Shown here piece by piece: positions 27,701 to 35,320 of a stretch of 41,172 nt of DNA (positions are counted from its first letter, which is position 1; each line of letters starts with the position of its first letter). The DNA comes from Ignavibacteriales bacterium (GTDB lineage: Bacteria > Bacteroidota > Ignavibacteria > Ignavibacteriales > Ignavibacteriaceae), in contig JAGUXE010000267.1 in assembly GCA_020061995.1 (NCBI GenBank), positions 1 to 41,172 of the forward strand, written 5' to 3'. A program made the position numbers and the translations under genes. A model generated the notes under the pieces. The model was not told the origin of the DNA. It did no database searches and saw nothing but the letters and a program-made list of their open reading frames with translations.

Positions 27701-28034
27701 AAACAACAAAAGGATTATTCGGATCAATTGCGAGACAGCCGATTGAGTAAGCACCGTGATTATCAAATATTGGTTCATAAGTAGTTCCGGCGTTTGTGGT
27801 TTTCCAAACATGACCGCTTGCAACACCTACATAGTACTCGCTGAAGTTGTTCGGATTAAATGCAAAATCAGAAATTCTTCCCGATGTTAAAGCCGGACCG
27901 ATACTTCGCCATTTTAATCCTTTGAATGTTCCTGCACTAAGGGGATCTTTATTTTCTTTACCCTCTTCTTGTGCAATTGAGTTTAAACTGAGGAGAGACA
28001 AAAATATCAAAAGGAAAATGTATTTTGGTTTCAT
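24771..28034 (-). CDS. large exported sortilin/VPS10-like BNR propeller protein
   Basis: A 1087-residue exported protein of the family usually labelled 'glycosyl hydrolase, BNR repeat' or VPS10/sortilin-like in Bacteroidota. The signal peptide ends near residue 21 (NSIAQ). Many Asp-box turns (S.DGGKTW, STNRGASWEKM, SNDKGKTWKSI) define one or two large propellers over residues about 40-740. The C-terminal third (about 770-1087) has a beta-sandwich region (YLVFHIKDEDGNVIRKI, then PGKYSVSLAMV) and a helical tail. No T9SS sorting domain is present, unlike neighbouring exported proteins. Catalytic residues are not identifiable, and binding or peptide handling is as likely as hydrolysis. Confidence 0.85.
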   Translation of the reverse strand: MKPKYIFLLIFLSLLSLNSIAQEEGKENKDPLSAGTFKGLKWRSIGPALTSGRISDFAFNPNNFSEYYVGVASGHVWKTTNAGTTYEPIFDNHGAYSIGCLAIDPNNPFVVWIGTGENNHQRALGYGNGVYKSIDGGKSWKNMGLKESRQIGKIVIDPRNSNNIFVAAEGSVWGAGGERGLYKSIDGGKTWKKVLDISEHTGVNNLIYDPRNPDVMYATSEQRRRHVFTKIGGGPESAVYKSEDAGETWEKIMNGLPKFDIGGMGIDISPANPDIIYIIMEAAEKAGGFFRSTNRGASWEKMSSYTSSGQYFNEIVCDPKNADKVYSLEVVSKVTTDAGKTWVNVGINDRHVDDHALWINPNNTDHLLMGGDGGIYESFDMGKNWNYKTNLPVTQFYRVFADNSTPFYFIYGGTQDNSSMGGPSRTISADGIVNSDWFITNGGDGFWSSVDPENQNIVYAESQYGGMVRYDKQSGEAVDIRPEPRKGENTYKWNWDTPLFISHHKNTRIYCAANKVFRSEDRGDTWEVISDDLSAQIDRNTWPVMGKYWSVDAVAKDKSTSLFGMVVSMTESPLKENLLYTGTDDGLIQVSEDAKTWRKVSNFPGLPENTYVSDILASKFDENVVYATFNNHKRDDFKPYVYRSNDKGKTWKSISADLPVNGSVWSIEQDHVNADLLFVGTEFSFFFSIDGGNKWIQLNSGLPDIPVRDISIQKRESDLVIGTFGRGFYVMDDYSALRNISKDMLNKEAYLFPIKDALMYIQSASLYAQGANYFRAPNPEFGASFTYYIKDVPKTLKEIRNEKEKLLFKDGKPIPQPTQEELLAEQREVAPYLVFHIKDEDGNVIRKITRNGSKGVQKLNWDLRFPNLNSVSAEKFDPSSKQQSTTPVMPGKYSVSLAMVTRDGVKTLSEDVSFNADALRNTTLPAPDRNELVAFQKKSNELGRVIRGTQQYLNDMIKQVTVLRQAIVSTPQASHELLVKADKLAFELDNISLQFARRSDSPSAEENPPSPVTFNERLGVLAYTHWRSTSKITKNETIAYDVLMQEFPPVYNQIKKLSEVDLKELQSEIDKLGGPVLPSVLPELRIK

Positions 28035-28254
28035 AATGATCTTCCGTGTTTGTAATTAGGAAAAATGTTTGCCGAAAAAATAATCATTGTCAAATCAAAT
28101 TCTTAAAAAATTATTTAAGCGGAAAAATAAAGTTGTGAGGAAAGTATTGTTAGAAAAGAGTTTCAAAATATGGAGTAAAATATGCAAGCGGTTTTGATTA
28201 ATTGAAATTATTAAGACTATTCTGTAAGTTGATATTGTAAATTGAGGGGTTTTT

Positions 28255-30372
28255 ATGAGGTCTCTGATTTTATTTGTTGTTTTCAATTCCGTTCTATTCG
28301 GACAATTTTCGCAGGAATGGGATACACTCTCTTTTAATCATTACATTAATGATATGAAGTGTACTAATAACGGAAACCTTTTTATTTCTACTTATGAAGG
28401 GCTTTTCAAATCAACTGATTTGGGAAATTCCTTTCAATCTCTTTCCAACAACTCAACTATCTTAACCACTATCGTTAATGAAAATCATATTTTCTCATAT
28501 TTAAATAATTACATAATTGTTTATTCTTCAGATAACGGAAATAATTGGATTTATAAAAATTATCCTGTACCAAATGAATCACCCACTTTTTTTGAAGCTG
28601 ATAAAAAGGGATGGTTATATCTCGGAACAGAGTATGGAAATTTATATCTTTCAAAAGATAAAGCAGCAAGCTGGAATAAGATTTATGACCACCCATGGAA
28701 TACCCGAATAACAAAGATTAATTTTTCCGATTCAACCGCAATTTATATTGCAATTGAGACCCAGGGGGTCTACAAATCTACCGATGATGGAGAAACCTGG
28801 AACGAGTTTATTCTGCCTAATTCGGGAGGTTGGGGCAGTTGGATTGATTTTGTATTTTCTTCGGATGGGGATGTTTTTGTCTCGGATATGAAGGGATTTT
28901 ATCATACTGATAATCAAGGTGTATTTCTTAAGAAAAGAATCGGGTGGTATCTATTCTATGATTTGGAAATTGATAAGTTTGATAACATATTTATGTCCGG
29001 CACCATGAATGTTTTCAAATCAACCGACAGGGGAAACACATGGTATCCGTTAATCAACAATTATAATCCAAATTTCTCGGGTTGGATGAATATCATTATA
29101 GTTGATTCTTTATTGTTTGCCGGTAACGACAACATTTTAATTCGGAATATTATTAAGCCCGGAGTTATTCCCAATACAATCGGGAAAAATTATTTCCCAA
29201 CAAGAGTAGGTAACAGTTACATGTTTAGAAATCTTGAGAGGCCGGGGATGACTACGACTTATATTAGTTATGATAAAGATTATATAAATGCCGATTCATT
29301 AATACAAGGGGAAGAGTATTTCAACCATACTAAATATGGCTGGGTTCGTTATTCTGAAGATGTGAAGAAATTATACAAATATTCTAATGGTACCGAAACT
29401 GTGATGATGGATTTTAATTATCCTGAAGGAACACTAATTTCAAGACTTGAAGCTAGTTCGATTGAGGGAGATTATGTACAAATAGTCGGAGGGAATATTT
29501 CTCCATTCACGCAATTTCATTCTAAAGGATTTACTGCATTTGGACCTGAAGGCTCTTATTCCCACTACTTTACTGAAAATATTGGTTATAGTAGAATGAA
29601 TGTAATTGACCATCTGTATGGATATTTTGATGCAAATCTCATTCAATGTATTTCAACCGATACCTTAGGTAATCCTTTTATAATCGATTACACTCACAAT
29701 CCTCAAATTCTTTTTCAGCCGATAACTTCAACTAAAGACTCAATTATTTCTTTTCAGTTTACGGTTAAACATAATTATTCTGCGGCTTGTTCCGTACTGC
29801 TCGGGACAAATAATTTTATTGAAACGGTAACAATGGAAGGTTTCTACACAAACGACGTTGACACAACTGACTTTACTCCCATTAACGGAATGAATTTACA
29901 TTGCACACTCGAATATGTTATTACAACACCGATAAATCTTGATAAACTAAAATCCGGTTACAAGCTCTATTACAGATTAACCTCTAAAGATAAGGGGATG
30001 ATGCCTCATTATGGATATTCCCCGAACGTTTCAACTTATCATACAATTAAATTTGATACAACAAATTCGATAAATATAACTGATGAGATTCCAAATGAGT
30101 TTGCGCTTTATCAGAATTATCCCAATCCATTTAATCCATCTACTGAACTAAAATTTTCAATACCAACTTCCGGTAATGTAAAGTTGGTCATTTACAATCA
30201 GCTGGGTGAAGTAGTAACAGAACTCGTAAATGATTATAAAGGAAGCGGGGTTTATACTTATACCTGGCATGGTACATCTGAAAATGGATCGAAAGTTGCG
30301 AGTGGTGTATATTTCTATCAATTAATTACTTCTGGAAAAGTTTTAACCAATAAAATGATACTTCAGAAATAA
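28255..30372 (+). CDS. secreted BNR-propeller protein with T9SS sorting domain
   Basis: A 705-residue exported protein: signal peptide to about residue 17 (VLFGQ), Asp-box propeller repeats over about 25-300 (STDLGNSFQSL, SSDNGNNWIYK, STDDGETWNEF, STDRGNTWYPL), an all-beta middle region (about 315-600) with no recognised family, and a T9SS sorting domain from QNYPNPFNP at 620 ending LTNKMILQK. Divergent from the sortilin-like gene, with which it shares the Asp-box theme. Substrate or binding partner unknown. Confidence 0.88.
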   Translation: MRSLILFVVFNSVLFGQFSQEWDTLSFNHYINDMKCTNNGNLFISTYEGLFKSTDLGNSFQSLSNNSTILTTIVNENHIFSYLNNYIIVYSSDNGNNWIYKNYPVPNESPTFFEADKKGWLYLGTEYGNLYLSKDKAASWNKIYDHPWNTRITKINFSDSTAIYIAIETQGVYKSTDDGETWNEFILPNSGGWGSWIDFVFSSDGDVFVSDMKGFYHTDNQGVFLKKRIGWYLFYDLEIDKFDNIFMSGTMNVFKSTDRGNTWYPLINNYNPNFSGWMNIIIVDSLLFAGNDNILIRNIIKPGVIPNTIGKNYFPTRVGNSYMFRNLERPGMTTTYISYDKDYINADSLIQGEEYFNHTKYGWVRYSEDVKKLYKYSNGTETVMMDFNYPEGTLISRLEASSIEGDYVQIVGGNISPFTQFHSKGFTAFGPEGSYSHYFTENIGYSRMNVIDHLYGYFDANLIQCISTDTLGNPFIIDYTHNPQILFQPITSTKDSIISFQFTVKHNYSAACSVLLGTNNFIETVTMEGFYTNDVDTTDFTPINGMNLHCTLEYVITTPINLDKLKSGYKLYYRLTSKDKGMMPHYGYSPNVSTYHTIKFDTTNSINITDEIPNEFALYQNYPNPFNPSTELKFSIPTSGNVKLVIYNQLGEVVTELVNDYKGSGVYTYTWHGTSENGSKVASGVYFYQLITSGKVLTNKMILQK

Positions 30373-30440
30373 ATCATGAGATTTTAAATTTTTATTTTAT
30401 TTTATTTATATTCAAGTAGTTATTATTCAAAAGAGTTAAT

Positions 30441-30917
30441 ATGAAAATTTTTACACAATATAGAAGTTTTGTCCTCGTTTTTTTTCTTTTTACATTTTCA
30501 TATCTATCTGCACAGGATTCATCAAAATATCATATCTATGTAGGGACTGGAAATTTGAATCGTGAATTTGGTATGAAATACCAGTTTAATAGTCTTGAAT
30601 CGCAGTTTAGTATAAAGATTCTCTTTGCTTTGGGTTTAGAATCGAATGTTTTTTATAGTTTAATAAAAACATCCCATTTCCGTCATCAAATAGGTTTATC
30701 GGGGGGAGTTTTGCGTTATAATCTGGAATCAGAAAGTGGTTTATTCAAATTCATCAGTAGAGCACCTAATCCACAAAATGAAAGAGTTATTTCTTTTTAT
30801 CTTGGACCGATCTACCAGTTAACATGGAAGGATTTCTATTTTAAAACCAGTATTTTGATTGGAAATAAAAATTTTATATACCCAAGATTATTTTATTCGA
30901 TTGGTTATAATTTTTAG
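30441..30917 (+). CDS. small exported, barrel-like protein of unknown function
   Basis: A 158-residue protein with a signal peptide (cleavage near LSAQ, about residue 25). The rest is alternating strands rich in aromatic residues (YHIYVGTGNLN, GLSGGVLRYNL, FYLGPIYQLTWKDF) and ends in Phe (YSIGYNF). This pattern suggests a small outer-membrane beta-barrel, though it is short for one. No family recognised. It follows the T9SS propeller gene by 68 bp in the same direction. Confidence 0.6.
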   Translation: MKIFTQYRSFVLVFFLFTFSYLSAQDSSKYHIYVGTGNLNREFGMKYQFNSLESQFSIKILFALGLESNVFYSLIKTSHFRHQIGLSGGVLRYNLESESGLFKFISRAPNPQNERVISFYLGPIYQLTWKDFYFKTSILIGNKNFIYPRLFYSIGYNF

Positions 30918-30993
30918 TTTTGAAAATATTTCCTTTTAACCTAATTACTTAATTTATAGGGAGGATTATTTCTTTTCTTTAAATCAGTTTTAA

Positions 30994-31071
30994 AGTACAC
31001 TTAGTGTTTATATTTACGGTATTCAAGCCGGTGAATATTCATCAGTTAAAAAATTAGTACTCATGAAATAA
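30994..31071 (+). pseudogene. fossil C-terminus of a T9SS-sorted protein
   Basis: Between an in-frame stop at 30991 and a TAA at 31069-31071 the translation reads SVYIYGIQ then GEYSSVKKLVLMK, the exact pattern of the last strands of a T9SS sorting domain (compare GAYIYRFQSGN..KINKMVLMK at 20105). Nothing upstream encodes the rest. The stop overlaps the following ATG as TAATG. It is a remnant of a deleted surface-protein gene. Confidence 0.7.
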
Positions 31072-31610
31072 TGACAAACATATTTATTGCTTCACATAAT
31101 CCGGTTAAAATCGATGCTGCCAAAAGTGCATTCGAAAATTATTTTTCAAATATTGTTGTTGATGGGATTGATATTGATTCAGGTGTCCCTGCACAACCAA
31201 TCGGCGATGAAACTTTTAATGGAGCTGAGTCACGTGCATCAAATCTGATTAATCTATTAAAAGGAAAAAATATTTCTGACGGATTTGTTGTCGGTATTGA
31301 AGGAGGAGTTGCACAACTAACCGGAAAATGGTTTTCGTTTGGTGCGGTCTGTATTAAAGATTTTTCGGGAAGAACCGGATTTGGTGCTTCAGCACTTTTC
31401 CCTTTACCGGATAAAGTAATCGAAGAAGTTTTGAATAGAGTTGAACTTGGAAAAGTTATCGACAAACTTTCTTCATCTCATAATACCAAACAGAAAGAAG
31501 GAGCAATCGGTTTTCTTACAAAAAATGTGATTGACCGTAAAACCCTTTATTATCAAGGTGTAATTAATGCTCTAATTCCGTTCATTAACGAAGAATTATT
31601 CTTTAAGTAG
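31071..31610 (+). CDS. inosine/xanthosine triphosphatase, YjjX/DUF84 family
   Basis: A 179-residue cytoplasmic house-cleaning phosphatase that removes ITP/XTP from nucleotide pools. Family motifs are the N-terminal ASHNPVKIDAAKSAF, SGVPAQPIGDETFNGAESRA near 42-62, and VVGIEGGV near 73. Full length for the family. The ATG overlaps the stop of the T9SS fossil by one base, so it may once have been read from that transcript. The 3' end overlaps the convergent acyltransferase gene by 8 bp. Confidence 0.87.
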   Translation: MTNIFIASHNPVKIDAAKSAFENYFSNIVVDGIDIDSGVPAQPIGDETFNGAESRASNLINLLKGKNISDGFVVGIEGGVAQLTGKWFSFGAVCIKDFSGRTGFGASALFPLPDKVIEEVLNRVELGKVIDKLSSSHNTKQKEGAIGFLTKNVIDRKTLYYQGVINALIPFINEELFFK

Positions 31611-32667
31611 CTTCAACCTTCTTAACTGAAAAATACTTCCATATCAGAACCATAATTGTAGTAAGAACTAATATTCCCGCAAACCATATTATCATGATTG
31701 ATAATTCCGTTTCAGTTTGATATAAGTATGAGGAAATATTCCCAATCAGCAGCCACTGAAAGACATAAAAAGCTGTAACATTTTCACCAATCCACTTAAT
31801 GTAGAGAAGTATCCAATTCTTAGAAGATACTTTTTCAATAATACTAATCAGCAAAGCATATCCGGCTAAGAAGAAAAGCATCCATAAAAAGAAGGTCATT
31901 CCGAATTTATAATAAATCGGGAGAGTAGCGGTAATGTTGATTGCATAATCTTGTGTAAAAGCAAAAAATAATCCAAAGAGAACAAGGAAAACATTTATAT
32001 AACTTGTTTTTACGAATGAATCAGTTTTTACTCTATAGTAAAAAAGTTTTAACGAAAAACCGATTAGAGGAAAACTTAACCAGGGTAAAACCGGAAAGTA
32101 AGACCAGTCATAACTTCCGCCGATAAAAGCCAACAAGTAATTTGCCGTGGAGTGTTCAATCTGAAAATAGTTAATGAATAAATAACTCAATTGCACTACT
32201 ATAATTGAGACCGCAAGGTAGGCTTCAGCCAATTGTTTAAATATCGGCTTCAATAGAGTAATTATAATAATGCTGAGTCCTGCAAGGGGAAGAATATCGA
32301 CACCAAAAATAAAAGGAAGTGGGTTAAGATTTGCTTCTCCGGTAAATATTTTAATCAACAAGGAAGCATTTAATCCCACATTAAGTAAAATTCCACCGAC
32401 AAAAAGTAATGCCCCTCTTTTAATCATCGAAATATTAGAGCGTTTTGAGCCTTCAAGAAAAAAACCCATAATAATCATAAAAATGGGGGCGGCGGGAGGT
32501 CCTCCCAGAAAAAAAACAAATCTTCCAAACGAGGAGGTAGAAAGTTCATTTGCAGCAATATTTTCAAAAAGATGAATAAGAATCATAAAAACAACAGCGA
32601 GACCTTTAAGGAGGTCTGCGGTTTGATTCCTCTTATTTGAATAACCATAAATGAGGGAGAAGTTCAT
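31603..32667 (-). CDS. multi-pass membrane acyltransferase, heparan-alpha-glucosaminide N-acetyltransferase-like/DUF1624
   Basis: A 354-residue integral membrane protein with about ten hydrophobic segments. It starts MNFSLIYGYSNKRNQTADLLKG and enters TM1 with the family-typical AVVFMILIHLF; a FLGGPPAAPIFMIIMGFF motif (about residues 52-70) follows. Members transfer acyl groups to sugars at the membrane; the substrate here is unknown. ATG at 32667 is chosen. A longer frame from a TTG at 32769 would run through the 98-bp direct repeat and into the tRNA fragment, which is implausible. Its upstream region is therefore the left attachment repeat, so the neighbouring integration has replaced what lies beyond about 140 bp upstream. 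Confidence 0.8.
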   Translation of the reverse strand: MNFSLIYGYSNKRNQTADLLKGLAVVFMILIHLFENIAANELSTSSFGRFVFFLGGPPAAPIFMIIMGFFLEGSKRSNISMIKRGALLFVGGILLNVGLNASLLIKIFTGEANLNPLPFIFGVDILPLAGLSIIIITLLKPIFKQLAEAYLAVSIIVVQLSYLFINYFQIEHSTANYLLAFIGGSYDWSYFPVLPWLSFPLIGFSLKLFYYRVKTDSFVKTSYINVFLVLFGLFFAFTQDYAINITATLPIYYKFGMTFFLWMLFFLAGYALLISIIEKVSSKNWILLYIKWIGENVTAFYVFQWLLIGNISSYLYQTETELSIMIIWFAGILVLTTIMVLIWKYFSVKKVEAT

Positions 32668-32709
32668 AAGAAACTCAAAATAAATGATAGTTAAAATAAG
32701 CAGAGAGTT

Positions 32710-32807
32710 GATAAAAAAGAGAAAAAAGAATTTTAGAAGATAGAAAAATTCCTTATTTTTACCCCGCAACCTTAGCTCAGTTGGTAGAGCATCTGACTCT
32801 TAATCAG
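32710..32807 (+). repeat. left attachment repeat (attL), 98 bp
   Basis: Identical base for base to 38145-38242. It comprises 56 bp of AT-rich intergenic DNA plus the first 42 nt of tRNA-Lys. Identity stops abruptly at 32807: the element continues ATAAAAGTG while the right copy continues CAGGTCGCG into the tRNA. On the left, identity starts after GTT versus AGG. Confidence 0.9.
32766..32807 (+). pseudogene. truncated tRNA-Lys (5' 42 nt)
   Basis: Acceptor 5' strand, D arm and most of the anticodon arm including CTT are present; the last base of the anticodon stem, the variable loop, T arm and acceptor 3' strand are missing. It cannot fold as a tRNA. It marks the left element boundary. Confidence 0.9.
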
Positions 32808-32918
32808 ATAAAAGTGATTGCATTTCAATGACTTACCGAGTAATGACCACTCAAATGAACACTAATTTCCTTTTTTTTTGATGTTTCCAGATGCAAAGAA
32901 CATACATCGGAGCAAACT

Positions 32919-33923
32919 ATGTTTATTGCAAAAAAGAAAAGCGGTTTTTATCACTTGTTCTATCATATCGACGGACAAAGAAAATCAATTTCGACAAAAT
33001 CAACAAAGAAAAATGAAGCTCTTCAATTCCTAAAAGATTTTGAAATTACTTCAAAACAAAGAATTGAAGTTAAGCTCTTTCCGTCAATCACAAATTTTCT
33101 AAGAGCAAATGAATCTCGTTTAAGAAAATCTACTATAAAGCATTACAACTGTTTTTTCAAAGAGTTTAAATCTTACTTTGAAAATATTTCGGTTGACCAG
33201 ATTAACCAACAAGATTTACAGACCTATCTTAACAAGAAAGCTAAAATTTCCAACTATTCCGCAAACGGACACCGAGCTTATCTTTCATCATTCTTTCAAT
33301 ATCTGATTGACAATAGGATTATTGAAGTTAATCCATTAGTTAAGATTAAAAAATATCCTATTCCTAAAAAAACACCGATTTATATTCCACAATTTGAAAT
33401 CGATAAAATCATTGAGAGCGAACCGAACCAAGTTTTTAAGAATCTCTATCTTTTCGCATATAATACCGGAATGAGAAGAAGCGAAATAATAAACCTAAAA
33501 TGGAATGACATTGAGGAGGGATTTATTTTTATAAGATGTAATTCAGATTTCCAGACCAAGACAAATGAAGAAAGAGTAATTCCTATCAATGAGACACTTA
33601 ATAAAATCTTACTTGCTCAAAAACCAAAGATTTTAGAATTAACCAAGAATCAATTTGTTTTCACAGTTAATAATGAAGCAATAAGGGAGGATTTAATTTC
33701 CAAAAAGTTTAAGAGACTTGTCCGCAAACTTAAGCTGAATGAATCATTCAAATTCCATTCATTGAGGGGGAGCTTTTTGACAAATCTTGTAAAAGTTACA
33801 GACCTATCAACCGCAATGAAATTAACCGGACACAAACAACTATCAACCGTTCAAAAGCATTATTTAAGTTCACAAATGGGAGACGTTATCAAGGCAATGG
33901 ATAAAATTGGAAAGGTAATGTAA
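32919..33923 (+). CDS. tyrosine recombinase (integrase) of element 1
   Basis: A 334-residue site-specific recombinase, probably responsible for integration at the tRNA. An N-terminal arm-binding region and a SAM-like core-binding domain (about 60-145) precede the catalytic domain (about 150-334). Catalytic residues visible: Arg186 (NTGMRRSEI), His280-x-x-Arg283 (FHSLRG), His305 (LTGHKQ) and Tyr315 (QKHYLSS). The Tyr lies ten residues after His305, one more than usual. The gene begins 111 bp inside the left boundary and points inward. Its TAA overlaps the ATG of a 56-codon ORF (TAATG). Confidence 0.92.
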   Translation: MFIAKKKSGFYHLFYHIDGQRKSISTKSTKKNEALQFLKDFEITSKQRIEVKLFPSITNFLRANESRLRKSTIKHYNCFFKEFKSYFENISVDQINQQDLQTYLNKKAKISNYSANGHRAYLSSFFQYLIDNRIIEVNPLVKIKKYPIPKKTPIYIPQFEIDKIIESEPNQVFKNLYLFAYNTGMRRSEIINLKWNDIEEGFIFIRCNSDFQTKTNEERVIPINETLNKILLAQKPKILELTKNQFVFTVNNEAIREDLISKKFKRLVRKLKLNESFKFHSLRGSFLTNLVKVTDLSTAMKLTGHKQLSTVQKHYLSSQMGDVIKAMDKIGKVM

Positions 33924-34093
33924 TGAGACTTAGAGCGTCAAAAAGATTTATTTATTATACCGATAACAAGGGGAAAAACAAGATTTATATTAAGTCAAGT
34001 ATCAGATTCAAGACCTTAATAAAATTGCTTTATTCCTTCATTAGAGCCACTCTACGAGACTTTATAGGAAAGGTTGATAAATTACACCACTAA
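33923..34093 (+). CDS. small basic protein (56 aa) coupled to the integrase
   Basis: An ATG overlapping the integrase stop opens 56 codons ending TAA at 34091-34093. The product starts MRLRASKRFIYYTDNKGKN and is strongly basic (Arg/Lys about a quarter). No family recognised. By position it could be a directionality factor, but it lacks an obvious helix-turn-helix. The coupled start is the main coding evidence. Confidence 0.45.
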   Translation: MRLRASKRFIYYTDNKGKNKIYIKSSIRFKTLIKLLYSFIRATLRDFIGKVDKLHH

Positions 34094-34160
34094 GAGAAAA
34101 CGACTAAAAATAACCGCTCCAGATATTCTTAATGTTCGGTTAAGATTAATAAAAAACGCA

Positions 34161-34208
34161 ATATGAATTTAATAAAACTCATATCGTCAAAAAAATTGAT
34201 TATATTTG
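34161..34208 (+). promoter_or_regulatory. possible control region before the replication genes
   Basis: An inverted repeat ATATGA (34161-34166) / TCATAT (34179-34184) is followed by TATATTTG (34201-34208), matching the -7 TAnnTTTG element 25 bp before the next start. No good -33 TTG is present. The AT-rich 34094-34232 stretch has no gene and could also hold the replication origin. Confidence 0.3.
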
Positions 34209-34232
34209 GATAGCAAATAAATATAATACGGG

Positions 34233-34679
34233 ATGAGTAAATATATGTTATACAAAAATCAATGTCAAGCGAAAAATAAAAAATTTTTATTAATTCCGAC
34301 TTCAACCGAAAATGAGTTCAATATCCGTTTAATTGGATTAAAAAAGAATCCTTTCATCGGGAAACTAAATTTGGTTTGTGAAGGAACTTTTCTTACCAAT
34401 AGGAATGATAATCAAATTTTACGAAAAAACAATTCAATCGGTTTAAATTATGATTTATTGACAGATGAAACTTTAAGATTCAAATGGATTAGCATTAATT
34501 ACAACGGAAATATACTTGTAACAAGTCGAAGCTATTTTTTATCACACGGGAAATGCTATCAATTCAAAGGATTAGACTTGCAATGTTTTTTACCGATTAA
34601 TCTTTTCGGGATTCATAAAGCAAGAGAATATGAAGCGCAACTAATAATACAACTTTCACTATTTGGGGAAGTAATTTGA
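34233..34679 (+). CDS. element protein of unknown function (148 aa)
   Basis: Not recognised. A soluble, mixed alpha/beta-looking 148-residue protein with several Asn/Lys-rich stretches (GLKKNPFIGKLNLVCEG, LRKNNSIGLNYDLLTDE). No signal peptide or membrane segment. Its stop TGA overlaps the TTG start of the replication initiator (TTGA), so it is the first gene of the replication operon. It may be an accessory replication or control protein. Confidence 0.65.
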   Translation: MSKYMLYKNQCQAKNKKFLLIPTSTENEFNIRLIGLKKNPFIGKLNLVCEGTFLTNRNDNQILRKNNSIGLNYDLLTDETLRFKWISINYNGNILVTSRSYFLSHGKCYQFKGLDLQCFLPINLFGIHKAREYEAQLIIQLSLFGEVI

Positions 34680-35320
34680 AAAATAATCTAAGAAACGAGC
34701 TGAAAGAAAATTTCACAATGATTCCGAATGAATTATTGAGAGATACTTCTATTTCCAAAGATGCCAGGTTTGTTTTTTGTGTCCTTGCAAGTAAACCAGA
34801 CAATTGGATTTTTTACAATAAAGCTTTATCAAAAGAACTTCGAATTTCCGTCGATACATTGAGAAAATATATTAATGAATTAGTCGTTTCGCATTGGATT
34901 ATCAAGGTAGAACACAAATTCAAAGCAAATGATTATATTTTGAAAAGTACTAAATCCACAGCATCGGGTTTTTCAGGACTCGGAGACTTTCCGTCTCGGG
35001 AGAACTTAAATAGTTATAAAGAAATACCTACAGTAATAAATACTAATAATAAAAAAATACATACCGAGACTTTTAATAAGTTTTGGAATCTTTATGATAA
35101 AAAAGTCAATGCTGAAAGATGTTCAAAGATTTTTGAGAAATTAACCGATAACGAGATTGAACAAATATTCAAGACCTTACCGGATTATATAGAGTCAACA
35201 CCGGACAAAAAGTATCGTAAAAATCCATTAACCTATTTGAATCAAAAGTCTTGGAATGATGAAGTAATGATTCGAACAAGCGAACAAAATATTCCGCTAA
35301 AAATTTGGGGGTTTAATTGA
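34676..35320 (+). CDS. replication initiator/helicase-loader-like protein
   Basis: A 214-residue protein with the layout of phage and plasmid replisome organisers. The N-terminal winged helix (about 14-95) includes MIPNELLRDTSISKDARFVF and SKELRISVDTLRKYINELV. The C-terminal domain (about 130-205) has FNKFWNLYDKK and KKYRKNPLTYLNQKSWND, the signature of the C-terminal domain found in lambda O-like and loader proteins. It should bind the element origin and deliver the DnaB-type helicase encoded next. The start is TTG within a TTGA overlap, and its own stop overlaps the helicase TTG start the same way. Confidence 0.75.
   Translation: MKNNLRNELKENFTMIPNELLRDTSISKDARFVFCVLASKPDNWIFYNKALSKELRISVDTLRKYINELVVSHWIIKVEHKFKANDYILKSTKSTASGFSGLGDFPSRENLNSYKEIPTVINTNNKKIHTETFNKFWNLYDKKVNAERCSKIFEKLTDNEIEQIFKTLPDYIESTPDKKYRKNPLTYLNQKSWNDEVMIRTSEQNIPLKIWGFN

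Noticed and set aside
32668..32769. N-terminal extension of the acyltransferase from a TTG
   Set aside because: It would be encoded by the attachment repeat and the tRNA stub; the ATG at 32667 sits correctly just before TM1.
32766..32807. Second functional tRNA-Lys
   Set aside because: The variable loop, T arm and acceptor 3' strand are missing and the following sequence cannot replace them.
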